Assembly: GCF_028209885.1 (NCBI RefSeq)
Contig: NZ_JAQLEM010000002.1
Location: 1-39,859, forward strand
DNA length: 39,859 nucleotides
Reading direction: 5' to 3'
Source of the DNA: Collinsella aerofaciens
Lineage (GTDB): Bacteria > Actinomycetota > Coriobacteriia > Coriobacteriales > Coriobacteriaceae
The notes under the pieces were generated by a model. That model saw only the letters and a program-made list of their open reading frames with translations. It was not told where the DNA came from and made no database searches. Below are positions 31,763 through 39,859 of this stretch, piece after piece (within the stretch, counting starts at the first letter, position 1; every line of letters begins with the position of its first letter). A program made the position numbers and the translations under genes.

Positions 31763-32786
31763 AGTCATAACATTCGGTATTCCCTCGTATAACGCCGCCA
31801 AGGACATGGACCATTGCATCACCTCCATCTTGGAGGGGAGCAATTACGCCACCGATATCGAGATTATCGTGGTGGACGACGGCTCCAAGGACGAGACGGC
31901 CGCCAAGGCCGACGAGTGGGAGGCCCGTTATCCTGGAATCATCCGCGCGGTGCACCAGGAGAATGGCGGTCACGGTATTGCCGTCCTTTCGGGTCTGCGC
32001 GAGGCGCAGGGCACCTACTACAAGGTTGTCGACTCGGACGACTGGCTTGACGGCGCTGCCCTTTCGACCATGCTGTCGATTCTGCGTGGCTTTGAGGAGC
32101 GCGACCAGCGCGTTGACCTGTTTATCTCGAACTACGTGTACGAGAAGGTTTACGAGGGGACGCATACCGCTATTGGCTACAAATTTGCCCTGCCGCGCAA
32201 AAAGATCTTTTCTTGGGATCAGATCGGTCATTTCCGCCTGGACCAGAACCTACTCATGCACAGCCTGTGCTATCGCACGGATGTGCTGCGCGAGTCCAAC
32301 CTTCCCATGCCGCCGCACACGTTCTATGTGGACAACATCTACGCCTACGTGCCGCTGCCGCGTTGCAAGACCATGTACTACGCCGACATCGACCTCTACC
32401 GCTACTTTATCGGTCGCGAAGGTCAGAGCGTCAACGAGGCAACGATGGTCAAGCGTCTGGACCAGCAGTTCCGTGTTACGCGTATCATGATGGAGTCGTA
32501 CCACCTGTACAGCGATGTTGAGTCGTCGCGCCTGCGTTCGTACATGATGGGCTACTTCACCATGATGATGGCGATCTGCTCGGTGCTCACCAAGCTTTCC
32601 GAGGAAGATTGCGCCGACGAGCGCCTAAAGACGCTGTGGAATGATTTGAAGGCCTACGACGAGCGCATGTATCGTCGTGCCCGTTACGGCGTGGTCGGGT
32701 TCTTCACCAATCTGCGCGGACGGGCGGGAGACAAAACCACACTCGGCCTATACCGTCTTGCCTCAAAGATCTTCAAATTCAACTAG
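31755..32786 (+). CDS. Family 2 glycosyltransferase
   Basis: 343 residues. GT-A fold domain: ITFGIPSYNAAKDMD, IIVVDDGSKDET (Asp41/42), GGHGIAVLSGLREAQG, then KVVDSDDWLDG with the metal-binding DSD at about 93-95. The C-terminal part has RFRLDQNLL-like HFRLDQNLLMHS and several aromatic helices, without clear membrane spans. Start at ATG 31755 overlaps the glf stop by eight bases; an in-frame ATG at 31737 lies inside glf. Given coupling to glf it may transfer galactofuranose or extend a galactofuranose-containing glycan; donor not proven. The inverted repeat downstream is a likely transcript end. Confidence 0.88.
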   Translation: MHKVITFGIPSYNAAKDMDHCITSILEGSNYATDIEIIVVDDGSKDETAAKADEWEARYPGIIRAVHQENGGHGIAVLSGLREAQGTYYKVVDSDDWLDGAALSTMLSILRGFEERDQRVDLFISNYVYEKVYEGTHTAIGYKFALPRKKIFSWDQIGHFRLDQNLLMHSLCYRTDVLRESNLPMPPHTFYVDNIYAYVPLPRCKTMYYADIDLYRYFIGREGQSVNEATMVKRLDQQFRVTRIMMESYHLYSDVESSRLRSYMMGYFTMMMAICSVLTKLSEEDCADERLKTLWNDLKAYDERMYRRARYGVVGFFTNLRGRAGDKTTLGLYRLASKIFKFN

Positions 32787-32818
32787 CTGCTGAGTAATCG
32801 CTGCTGATAGGTTGACTG

Positions 32819-32888
32819 GGCCCCTTGGCCCTTAGTTTGCTACTGCGAACAGTCCTGCTCGCAGTAGCAAACTAAGGGCCAAGGGGCC
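32819..32888. repeat. Long inverted repeat with perfect 30-bp arms
   Basis: Arms 32819-32848 and 32859-32888 are exact reverse complements with a 10-base loop. It sits between convergent genes ending at 32786 (plus) and 32919 (minus), where a bidirectional transcript end is expected, but no T tract follows either arm. Confidence 0.75.
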
Positions 32889-32918
32889 TCTGCTATAAGA
32901 ATCGATTGTCAGGTTAGG

Positions 32919-33920
32919 CTACTTCGCGGCGCCGGGGATGCCGTGGGAGGTTTTGGCGGTTTTGGCTCCGTTTACGATGGCGGTCTGTAGGGCCCTTACG
33001 GCGAGCATGCCCAGCAGGTCTAGGGGAACGGCGACGCTTGCCTGGGCGCCCAGTTTGCCGCTGGCGAGGGTGTAGATGGTGTCGCCGTCGTTGGTGGTGT
33101 GTGTGGGGCGGATGGCGTGTGCGTAGGCGTCTGCGGCCATCTGGGAGACCTTGGTGGCTTGTGCCTTAGTGAGTTCCACGTTGGTGATGATGCAGCTGAT
33201 GGTGGTGTTGGTGCGGTCGAGCGGCATCTGCATGGATCCGGCGGCGGCAAAGGCTGCGAGTTCCATGTCGACGATTTGGTCACTATCGGCTGCGGCGCGC
33301 ATGCCGGCAACCCACTCGCCGGTGAAGGGGTCGACAACGTTGCCGCAGGCGTTGACCGAGACCACGGCGCCCACCTTGATGGGGCCGAGAGCCAAAGCGG
33401 CAGCGCCAAGGCCGGCCTTCATGCAGGTAGCAGGGCCCATGAGCTTACCCACGGTAGCGCCCGTGCCGGCGCCCACGTTGCCCTGTTCGAGCTTGGTGGG
33501 GGTGTTGTCGAGTGCTTCGCGCACGGCGGCGATGCCGGCCTCAATGTCGGGGCGAACGATGGGGTTACCAAAGGCGAGGTCGAAGATACAGCTGGAGCAC
33601 ACGATGGGCACCTGCGTGGGGCCGACGGGAAGGCCGATGCCGCGGCTCTCAAGCTCGCGAGCGACGCCGCTTGCAGCCTCGAGGCCAAAGGCCGATCCAC
33701 CCGAAAGGCAGACGGCGTGGACCTTGTCGACGGTGTTCTCGGGTCGCAGCAGGTCGGTTTCGCGCGATGCTGGAGCACCGCCGCGAACGTCAACGCCGCC
33801 GGTGGCGCCCTCGGGTGCCACGATTACGGTGCAACCGGTGCCGGCCTCCTCGTCCGTATAGTTGCCATAGCAAAAGCCATCGACATCGCAGACGTCAATG
33901 GCCTCGAGCAGTGTATCCAT
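32919..33920 (-). CDS. P1-family peptidase (DmpA/NylC-like N-terminal nucleophile hydrolase)
   Basis: 333 residues. Family P1 precursors self-cleave to expose an N-terminal Ser or Thr. Here the strand ahead of the nucleophile reads PLDRTNTTISCIITNVEL; by comparison with NylC (Asn/Thr cleavage) the second Asn-Thr is the likely site. Other conserved segments: GCTVIVAPEGATGGVDVRGG, HAVCLSGGSAFGLEAA, GNVGAGTGATVGKLMG, GIGAAAL-like GLGAAALALG. Substrates range from D-amino-acid peptides to amides; not assigned. AGGAG six bases before ATG 33920. Transcribed alone on the minus strand. Confidence 0.88.
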   Translation of the reverse strand: MDTLLEAIDVCDVDGFCYGNYTDEEAGTGCTVIVAPEGATGGVDVRGGAPASRETDLLRPENTVDKVHAVCLSGGSAFGLEAASGVARELESRGIGLPVGPTQVPIVCSSCIFDLAFGNPIVRPDIEAGIAAVREALDNTPTKLEQGNVGAGTGATVGKLMGPATCMKAGLGAAALALGPIKVGAVVSVNACGNVVDPFTGEWVAGMRAAADSDQIVDMELAAFAAAGSMQMPLDRTNTTISCIITNVELTKAQATKVSQMAADAYAHAIRPTHTTNDGDTIYTLASGKLGAQASVAVPLDLLGMLAVRALQTAIVNGAKTAKTSHGIPGAAK

Positions 33921-34021
33921 GTTTAACTCCTATCGGTTTTCCGCCGCGCCTTGTGCCCGGTCGGGATCCGTACGGTACGCCAAAATTGTAGGCGCTGGGG
34001 AATACCCAGCGCCAGATGCAA

Positions 34022-34603
34022 TTACGAGAGTTTTTGAATCGCGCGCGCGACGCGGGCGATGGGTAGGCCCACCACGTTATAGAAGTCGCCCGAAATATCG
34101 TGCACGAGCATGCGTCCGCCTGTGCCCTGAATGCCGTAGGCGCCGGCCTTGTCCATGGGCTCACCCGAGGCGACGTAGCGCTCGATCTGCTCGTCGGTGA
34201 GCTCGTAGAACGTCACGTCGGTCACATCGACAAAGGACAGGCTCTCGGCGGCATGCGGGGCGGCCGTATTGCCTGCCTTAACGATGCAGACGCCGGTTGC
34301 GACCTGGTGCGTGCGGCCCGAAAGCTCACGGAGCATGGTGCGCGCCTCGTCCTCGGTTGCCGGCTTGCCCAGAATCTTGCCGTCAAAGGTGACGATGGTG
34401 TCGGCCGCGACCGTTAGCTCATTGGGCTCGGCATGCTCGGCGGCAACGGCGGCGGCTTTTGCGCGTGCTAAGCGTTCAACGAGCGTAAGCGGGGCCTCGC
34501 CATCAAACGGCGTTTCGTCGATATCGGCAGGAATGATGCGAATGTCATAGTCCGCCTCGCGCATCAACTCGATGCGGCGCGGTGATTGCGAAGCCAAAAT
34601 CAT
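34022..34603 (-). CDS. Maf-like nucleoside triphosphate pyrophosphatase
   Basis: 193 residues. N-terminal MILASQSPRRIELM is the Maf signature, followed by AADTIVTFDGKILGKP and GRTHQVATGVCIV, then YVASGEPMDKAGAYGIQGTG. Hydrolyses dTTP, UTP or modified nucleotides; this TTP/UTP-type layout is the commoner one. ATG 34603 overlaps the DJ-1 gene stop (ATGA), so it is translated by coupling. Lies downstream in the DJ-1/Maf pair. Confidence 0.93.
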   Translation of the reverse strand: MILASQSPRRIELMREADYDIRIIPADIDETPFDGEAPLTLVERLARAKAAAVAAEHAEPNELTVAADTIVTFDGKILGKPATEDEARTMLRELSGRTHQVATGVCIVKAGNTAAPHAAESLSFVDVTDVTFYELTDEQIERYVASGEPMDKAGAYGIQGTGGRMLVHDISGDFYNVVGLPIARVARAIQKLS

Positions 34604-35142
34604 AGCTGAATGCCCTCGGCGACTTTCTCGACGGCCTTGTCGCCGGCGAGCGTGCGCAGCAGCTCAAGCGCAAAGGGGAGCGACTGGGCCATGCCGCTAG
34701 CGGTGATGATGTTGCCGTCTTGCGTAACCTTCTCGCCGGTATAGGCGCCTTCGGGGAAGCTTTTCTCAAAGCCAGGGAAGCACGTGGCGTGGCGCCCCTC
34801 GAGCAGGTCGAGCTCGCCCAGGATAAACGGGGCGGCGCAGATGGCGGCGACGTGCTTGGTCGCGGCGAACTCGCAGACCACGTCGCAGACGCGCTGATCG
34901 GCGCGCAGGTTGGTGGCACCGGGTAGGCCGCCGGGCAGCACGACGCAGTCGTACTCGTCAAAGTTGATCTCATCAAAGAGCGCATCGCAGGTCACGGGGA
35001 TCTGCAGCGAGCTTACGACCTCACGCGTGGGCATAATCGAGACGAGCGTGGCACGCACGCCGCCGCGACGCATGACATCGACCATGGTCAAGCACTCAAT
35101 AGTTTCAAAGCCATCGGCGGCGAGAACGGCAACGCTGGGCAT
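34600..35142 (-). CDS. DJ-1/PfpI family protein
   Basis: 180 residues. PSVAVLAADGFETIECLTMVD with the conserved Glu (about 15), VLPGGLPGATNLRAD, and the nucleophile elbow VAAICAAPFILGE with Cys102. The C-terminus has GNIITASGMAQSLPFALELL, typical of the YajL/ThiJ group. Possible deglycase, chaperone or stress role; not specific. Start at ATG 35142 has AAAGGA six bases upstream; an upstream in-frame ATG at 35166 is less likely. Overlaps Maf by four bases. Confidence 0.92.
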   Translation of the reverse strand: MPSVAVLAADGFETIECLTMVDVMRRGGVRATLVSIMPTREVVSSLQIPVTCDALFDEINFDEYDCVVLPGGLPGATNLRADQRVCDVVCEFAATKHVAAICAAPFILGELDLLEGRHATCFPGFEKSFPEGAYTGEKVTQDGNIITASGMAQSLPFALELLRTLAGDKAVEKVAEGIQL

Positions 35143-35247
35143 GAGGGTTCCTTTCATAGGCGGCATACAATTAGCCGTCTTATACCCCGAAGACCTCCGC
35201 TTGCCACGCTCGATTTCCCGATGATTTTCTGAGCAATGATTAAGCGG

Positions 35248-36561
35248 CTAGTTGCGCCTAAGGTGGACGACGGTCTCGCAGTGGAAGGTTTGTGGGAACA
35301 GGTCGACTGGCGTGATCTTTACGGGGGAGAAGGTGCCTTCTTCGACAAAGCGTTTGAGATCGCGCGCCAGGGTGGCCGGGTCGCAGCTCACGTAGGCGAC
35401 ATCGCGGGCACTCGTGCTGGCGATAAGGCCGATCGCCTCGGGGGCGAGGCCTGCGCGCGGCGGGTCGACCACCAAGATGTCGGCATCCTGGTCGGGGAAC
35501 TCGCGCACCGCGTCTCCGCCAATGACGTCGACGTTATCAAGCTTGTTGATTTCCAGGTTACGGCGTAGATCGCGCACGGCGGGGCCGTAGGCCTCGACGG
35601 CAGCGACAAAGTCGCAGCGGCGGGCGAGCGGCAGGGTAAAGGTGCCGGCACCGCAGTACAGGTCCACGGCAAGCTCGTCTTCCTGCGGGTCGAGCGCTTC
35701 CATGACAAGATCGATCAAAATCTCGGCACCCTTGGTGTTGACCTGGAAAAAAGACGGGGCAGACAAGCGCATCTGATCCTCGGCGATATTCTCGGTCCAT
35801 GAGCCCTCTCCGGCGAGCATTTCGACCTTGGAGACACGGCGGGCCTTCTTTTCGCCCTTGCTCATCACGCGTACGATGCTCGTAGGATGAGCGGCGTCCG
35901 CCAGCACGCGGGAGACCTGCGAGCGCGGAAAAGAGCCTGTGGGCGTCCAGAGTGCGACCTCGAGTGCCTTGGTGCGGCGCGATGCGCGAATGCCCACGCG
36001 TTCGAGCCCCAAGTCATGGCTGCCGCTTAGATAGTTGAGTGCGCCGACGACCGATTTGAGCGCCTTCGGGAAGCGCTTATCGAACAGCGGGCACGTATCG
36101 ACGGTCACGATTTTGCTGGGGTCGACACCGTGCATGCCAAGGCGCACGCGACCGTTGACGACGGTCGGTTCGAGCTCGATTTTATTGCGGTAGCCCCAGT
36201 CGTCCTTGGTGTGGCAGATGGGCTGTACCAACTCATCGACCTGCTCAGGAGCGAACTTGCCGATGCGCTCGAGCGTGGAGCGCAGGTTTTGCTCCTTGGC
36301 GGCGAGCTGTGCCGTGCGTGAGAGATTGCCCCACGAGCAGCCGCCGCAGATGCCCACGAAGGGGCAGGGAGGCTGAATGCGATCGGGGCTTGGCTCCAGA
36401 ATCTCGGTGGTGCGGGCGCGCATGAACGACTTGCCGTCCTGTACGACCTCAGCCTCGACGGTGTCGCCTGCCACGGCACCCTGCACAAAGACGGCCTTGC
36501 CGTTGTCGGCGTGCGCCAGCCCGTCGGCGCCGTAGGTCATCGATTCTATAGTGAGCTTCAT
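35248..36561 (-). CDS. 23S rRNA (uracil-C5) methyltransferase, RlmD/RumA-like
   Basis: 437 residues. N-terminal TRAM domain (MKLTIESMTYGADGLAH), iron-sulfur cysteine cluster CPFVGICGGC (Cys66, 72, 75) with a fourth Cys in VDTCPLF, then the SAM-binding domain AVDLYCGAGTFTLPLA, DILVVDPPRAGL and the catalytic Cys in VAYVSCDPATLARDL. Modifies a uracil in 23S rRNA (U1939 or U747 type; position not predictable from motifs). Start at ATG 36561 has AGGA just upstream; a GTG/ATG further back is possible. Monocistronic by spacing. Confidence 0.93.
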   Translation of the reverse strand: MKLTIESMTYGADGLAHADNGKAVFVQGAVAGDTVEAEVVQDGKSFMRARTTEILEPSPDRIQPPCPFVGICGGCSWGNLSRTAQLAAKEQNLRSTLERIGKFAPEQVDELVQPICHTKDDWGYRNKIELEPTVVNGRVRLGMHGVDPSKIVTVDTCPLFDKRFPKALKSVVGALNYLSGSHDLGLERVGIRASRRTKALEVALWTPTGSFPRSQVSRVLADAAHPTSIVRVMSKGEKKARRVSKVEMLAGEGSWTENIAEDQMRLSAPSFFQVNTKGAEILIDLVMEALDPQEDELAVDLYCGAGTFTLPLARRCDFVAAVEAYGPAVRDLRRNLEINKLDNVDVIGGDAVREFPDQDADILVVDPPRAGLAPEAIGLIASTSARDVAYVSCDPATLARDLKRFVEEGTFSPVKITPVDLFPQTFHCETVVHLRRN

Positions 36562-36609
36562 ATTCCTGCCTGTCATTCGCGTTGTTGCTCGCACCATGGT
36601 AGCAGGGAA

Positions 36610-36655
36610 AAGCGCCCCGCATCCGAGGCTTTCCTCAAATGCGGGGCGCTTCTAC
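36610..36655 (-). terminator. Terminator after ppk
   Basis: Perfect 13-base stem AAGCGCCCCGCAT / ATGCGGGGCGCTT with a 16-base loop; the minus strand then reads TTTTCC. Two copies of GCTTCTACAAAC (36648-36659 region and 12 bases later) lie just upstream on that transcript. Confidence 0.85.
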
Positions 36656-36674
36656 AAACTGCTTCTACAAACGA

Positions 36675-39248
36675 CTATTTCGTCTTGCCGGTAATGAGCG
36701 TCTTAAGACCCAGGCCGATCAGACCCAGGCCCATGCGCACGCGACCGGGGCGATGACGCTCGATGGCCTTGGTCTTGCCGGCGGGCTTATCGCGACGGGC
36801 ACTCGTCCCGGGTGCGGACTTGGTGACCTGCGGCTCGGGCTGAGGTGCAGGTGCAGGCTCGGGCTCAATGACGGTCGCCTGGACCTCTTGGACCTTGGGC
36901 GTGGTCGGCTGCGGATCAGGAGCTGGGGCGGGCTTTGCCTCGGCGGCGGGCTCCGGAGTCGCGGTAGCGGGCTCGGGCGCTTTCTCCATGGCGGGCTCTG
37001 CGGCAGCCTCGGGCTCATTCACCGGGGGAGCGGCAACCGCTTCCGGTTTGGCGGCTGCCCCATGTTCAACCTCGGCCTGAATAGCTTCTTCGGCCACACG
37101 TTCCTTCTCCTGTGCGCGCTGCTGCGCGGCGGTCTCGGCGTTGCGGTAGGCACGCTCCAGTAGAGCTTCCTGCGAGTTGAAGGGTTTCTCACCCTCTGCA
37201 CACTCCACGGGGACCCAGGTGCCGTCGCTCGTGAGGCTGCGGGCCTTCACGTTGTCCTGCAGCTGCATGCCCATGTACTCGTGTACCAGGGCGCGGCAGG
37301 TGGGGTCGAGCACGGGGAAGGCGATCTCCACGCGGTGCTCGGTGTTGCGTGTCATCATGTCTGCCGAGCTCAGGTAAATCATGTCCGAGTCCACGCCAAA
37401 AGCGTAAACACGGGCGTGCTCCAAAAAGCGTCCGACGATGGAGCGGACATGCACGTTCTCGGTCTTGCCCGGAACACCGGGCTTGAGGCACGAGATGCCG
37501 CGGATGATCATGTCCACGCGCACGCCGGCACACGATGCCTCGGCGATCTTGTCGATAACCTCGCGGTCGGTCAGCGAGTTGAGCTTAAAGAACACGCGGG
37601 CGGGCTCGCCGGCAAGGGCGCGCTGGATCTCGCGGTCAAGCCCGCGCATGATGAGCGGTTTCAGTCCGACGGGCGCCACACCCAGGAAGCGGTAGTCGCC
37701 GCGCAGGTTGCCCAGCGACAGATTGCGGAAGAACAGGTTGGCGTCTTCACCGATGCCGGGATGGGCCGTCATGAGCATAAAGTCGCTGTAGAGTTTGGCC
37801 GTCTTCTCGTTAAAGTTGCCGGTGCCCAAAAGCGTGAGGCGGGTGAGCGCCATACCCTCGCGATAGGTGAGCTGGCAGATCTTTGAGTGGCATTTAAAGC
37901 CCTCGGAACCATAGATGACGGTGCAGCCCGCTTCTTCCAGACGCTCGGCCCACTCGATGTTGTTCTGCTCGTCAAAGCGCGCGCGGAGCTCCATGAGCAC
38001 CGTGACCTCTTTGCCGTTCTCGGCAGCATCGATCAGCGACTCGCACAGGCGGCTCTGCTTGGCCACGCGGTAGAGCGTGATGCGCAGCGAGATGCACTCG
38101 GGGTCATAGGCGGCCTCGTGCACCAGGTCCAAGAACGGGTTCATGGCCTCGTAGGGATAAAAGAGCAGCTTGTCGTGCTGCAGCACCTGCTCGCGGATGG
38201 AGCGGGTCATGTCGATGTTGGGATTGGGCTGCGGCCTAAACGGCGTAAAGAGCAGCTCGTTGCGCAGGTGCTCGGGAATCTTGCCCTCAATGCCGAAGAC
38301 GTAGCCCAGGTTGAGCGGGATATCGCAGGTAAAGACAGAGCGGCGCGAAAGCTCGAGCGCCTTGCGGATAGTCTTGAGCGTTGCCTTCTCGAGCGACCCC
38401 GAGACCGCGAGCACTACCGGCTGCAGGCGCAGGCGCTTCTTGAGGATGCGCTTCATGTGCTGGCGGTAGTCCTCTTCCTCTTCGACGCCCTCGCCGTCCG
38501 GATCGATGTCGGCGTTGCGGGTGACGCGGATCAGCGCACGATCCAGCGGCTTATAGGAGCCAAAGCAGCTGTCCAAGCAGGCGAGGATGACGTCCTCGAG
38601 CAAGATGTAGGAGTAGGTGCCGGTGGGCGAGGGGATCTCGACCACGCGGTTCATCGAGGCGGGAATCTCGATAAGTCCCAGCAGGCTCTCCTCGTCGGTG
38701 GCGCCGTCCAGACCACAGGCCAGATAGAGCGCGCCATTGCGCAGGTTGGGGAAGGGGTGGCGCGGATCGATGACCAGCGGCGAGATGACCGGCGACACGT
38801 AGGCCTGAAAGTAGCGGGTTACAAAGGTGCGCTCCTCGGGCGTAAGCGAATCGATGCGGGCGCGGTGAACGCCCAAGGTGTCGAGCTTGCCCTCGATGCT
38901 CTTAAAGATGGACTCCCAACGGGTAAGGAGCCCGGGCATTTCGGCCATGACAGCATCGACCTGTTCGGAGGCGGTCATATTGCTCTTGTTGTCGACAGGT
39001 TGTTTTTTGAGCTCCGCCAGATCGGACAGGCCGCCCACGCGCACCATAAGGAACTCGTCGAGGTTGGACTCGAAGATCGAGACGAACTTTAGTCGCTCGA
39101 ATAACGGAACGGTTTCGTCGAAGGCTTCGTCGAGCACGCGGTTGTCAAAGCGTAGCCAGCTGAGCTCTCGGTTTTGCGTGTACGAGAAGTCGCGCGGCGG
39201 TTTGCGCAGCTTTGCGGCGGCTTGCTTCTTTTCGATTTTGCTCGGCAT
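36675..39248 (-). CDS. ppk: Polyphosphate kinase PPK1 with an unusual C-terminal extension
   Basis: 857 residues, about 150 longer than typical PPK1. Makes polyphosphate from ATP. Conserved: FSYTQNRELSWLRFDNRVL near the N-terminus, the phospho-His motif GFKCHSKICQL, GTGNFNEKTAKLY, GRFLEHARVYAF with the second active-site His, and RNTEHRVEIAFPV. The last ~146 residues are foreign to the family: about 100 residues rich in Pro, Ala and Glu, then a basic stretch (ARRDKPAGKTKAIERHRPGR) and a glycine/leucine tail (MGLGLIGLGLKTL). The tail could tether the enzyme to polyphosphate, nucleic acid or membrane. Start uncertain among ATG 39248, ATG 39254 and GTG 39293. Confidence 0.92.
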   Translation of the reverse strand: MPSKIEKKQAAAKLRKPPRDFSYTQNRELSWLRFDNRVLDEAFDETVPLFERLKFVSIFESNLDEFLMVRVGGLSDLAELKKQPVDNKSNMTASEQVDAVMAEMPGLLTRWESIFKSIEGKLDTLGVHRARIDSLTPEERTFVTRYFQAYVSPVISPLVIDPRHPFPNLRNGALYLACGLDGATDEESLLGLIEIPASMNRVVEIPSPTGTYSYILLEDVILACLDSCFGSYKPLDRALIRVTRNADIDPDGEGVEEEEDYRQHMKRILKKRLRLQPVVLAVSGSLEKATLKTIRKALELSRRSVFTCDIPLNLGYVFGIEGKIPEHLRNELLFTPFRPQPNPNIDMTRSIREQVLQHDKLLFYPYEAMNPFLDLVHEAAYDPECISLRITLYRVAKQSRLCESLIDAAENGKEVTVLMELRARFDEQNNIEWAERLEEAGCTVIYGSEGFKCHSKICQLTYREGMALTRLTLLGTGNFNEKTAKLYSDFMLMTAHPGIGEDANLFFRNLSLGNLRGDYRFLGVAPVGLKPLIMRGLDREIQRALAGEPARVFFKLNSLTDREVIDKIAEASCAGVRVDMIIRGISCLKPGVPGKTENVHVRSIVGRFLEHARVYAFGVDSDMIYLSSADMMTRNTEHRVEIAFPVLDPTCRALVHEYMGMQLQDNVKARSLTSDGTWVPVECAEGEKPFNSQEALLERAYRNAETAAQQRAQEKERVAEEAIQAEVEHGAAAKPEAVAAPPVNEPEAAAEPAMEKAPEPATATPEPAAEAKPAPAPDPQPTTPKVQEVQATVIEPEPAPAPQPEPQVTKSAPGTSARRDKPAGKTKAIERHRPGRVRMGLGLIGLGLKTLITGKTK

Positions 39249-39283
39249 ATGCATCTGTCCGTTCAGTCCCCACAAGGGACGGT

Positions 39284-39311
39284 AGCCTAACACTAATCAC
39301 TATTGTCTCAA
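39284..39311 (-). promoter_or_regulatory. Probable promoter of ppk
   Basis: Minus strand TTGAGA (39311-39306), 16-base spacer, TAGGCT (39289-39284), about 36 bases before the ppk ATG. Confidence 0.35.
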
Positions 39312-39441
39312 TTTAGTCGACCTGTAGCACGGACGCATCGCGCGAACGGTATCTTTACCTACTTCTTACGCTGCCAAGGCATGCAACTAACTGCCCAACT
39401 CGTTTGGAAACAATCTATATCCATACTCAACTGGTGAGGAT

Positions 39442-39495
39442 GTATGAATAAGAATGATTGCGAGCTGAATATAATCGAATCCAAATTGAATCATG
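39442..39495. promoter_or_regulatory. Tandem ArgR-type operator sites upstream of arcA
   Basis: TGAAT occurs at 39445, 39466 and 39487, exactly 21 bp apart, each within an A/T-rich 18-base ARG-box-like site (first: TATGAATAAGAATGATTG). ArgR/AhrC boxes have consensus TGAATWWWWATTCA and adjacent boxes are spaced about 21 bp. The next gene is arginine deiminase, an ArgR target in other bacteria. The rest of 39312-39805 is AT-rich with no supported gene; TATAAC at 39718 may be the arcA -10 box. Confidence 0.6.
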
Positions 39496-39805
39496 GACAA
39501 ACGACATATATATGCAGAAAACCGTTTTAGATATGCAATTCCTAAACATGAAAATATTTGTGCAATCTAGCTTAATTCCTTAGAAAAAAGAACATTTACC
39601 TTTGAAAACCTGCTTTAGAGAACCGAAGTGCATCATGGGGGAATCATATGCGATATACCGTTCATCGCACTTTGCTGACCGTTCGGGGGCGAGGTGGAAT
39701 TGCAGGTGGTTTTTGGATATAACTAGAGCTGTCAGCAAGCAGCGTCCCATACGGAGGGGCGCTGATACATTCGGCCAGTAAGGCCCGAAAGAAAGGTAGG
39801 AGGCC

Positions 39806-39859
39806 ATGACGAAAGGTCTGCACGTGCCTTCCGAGATCGGCAAGCTCAGGAAGGTCTGC
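39806..39859 (+). CDS. arcA: Arginine deiminase, N-terminal fragment (cut by window end)
   Basis: Eighteen codons: MTKGLHVPSEIGKLRKVC, the standard arginine deiminase start in which HVPSEIGKLRKV is strongly conserved. TAGGAGG two bases before ATG. The gene runs past the window edge. Arginine deiminase converts arginine to citrulline and ammonia in the ADI pathway, giving ATP downstream. The call rests on one short motif but is distinctive, and the ARG-box-like array upstream agrees. Confidence 0.85.
   Translation, partial: MTKGLHVPSEIGKLRKVC

Noticed and set aside
30572..31843. Long minus-strand open frame opposite glf
   Set aside because: Same shadow effect; glf is unambiguous on the plus strand.
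39444..39530. 28-codon frame with GAGG just before its ATG
   Set aside because: It coincides with the phased TGAAT sites, has no recognised similarity and biased composition toward A/T; the operator explanation is stronger.
39580..39843. 87-codon minus-strand frame over the arcA leader
   Set aside because: No family similarity and it overlaps the arcA start and ribosome-binding site.
1..39859. tRNA, rRNA, CRISPR arrays, transposases or phage genes
   Set aside because: Looked for by eye on both strands; nothing with the necessary arrangement was seen.

Overview
This is a high-GC bacterial chromosome segment. Gene content (lysine operon with DapH, ECF transporters, C69 dipeptidase, arginine deiminase, mixed-acid acetate genes) and base composition suggest an anaerobic Coriobacteriia member, probably Collinsella or a close relative. 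That assignment is inference; no rRNA is present. I see no phage, transposase, CRISPR array or tRNA. About 32 protein genes are supported, mostly housekeeping. The novelty lies in RNA-level control, gene fusions and repeats.

Layout. 1-4200 (minus strand): a lysine-biosynthesis operon, lysA-dapA fusion > dapB > dapH, behind a lysine riboswitch. A divergent M20 deacetylase (4338-5525) may supply the missing N-acetyl-diaminopimelate deacetylase. 5950-8500: a lipoprotein, a small HTH protein and a membrane-anchored Ser/Thr kinase, headed by a hairpin that buries the first ribosome-binding site. 8500-10540 (minus): a secreted coiled-coil wall hydrolase and a MOSC protein. 10750-12840: ATP-grasp ligase plus aspartate racemase, plausibly making and attaching D-Asp to peptidoglycan. 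12970-16460 (minus): an ECF transporter (S component, fused double ATPase, EcfT) under a Trp-Trp-Trp leader peptide and attenuator, so probably a tryptophan importer. 16650-19780 (minus): wall-anchored C69 dipeptidase, a 30-residue membrane peptide and a lipid kinase. 19876-24145: RNase D, Zn peptidase, xseA-xseB, HIT protein. 24187-26357: a lower-GC LysR-MFS pair. 26478-30328: two tandem divergent acetate kinases converging on pta. 30560-32786: UDP-galactopyranose mutase plus a glycosyltransferase. 32919-39248 (minus): P1 peptidase, DJ-1/Maf pair, RlmD-type methyltransferase, PPK1 with a long tail. 39300-39859: an AT-rich control region with three 21-bp-phased ArgR-like half sites, then the start of arcA.

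Repeats: two copies (17-114, 15564-15664) of a ~100-nt structured element with conserved unpaired blocks, and three long perfect inverted repeats (arms of 25-33 bp) in intergenic gaps. All assignments rest on reading motifs and translations by eye; no database search was run.
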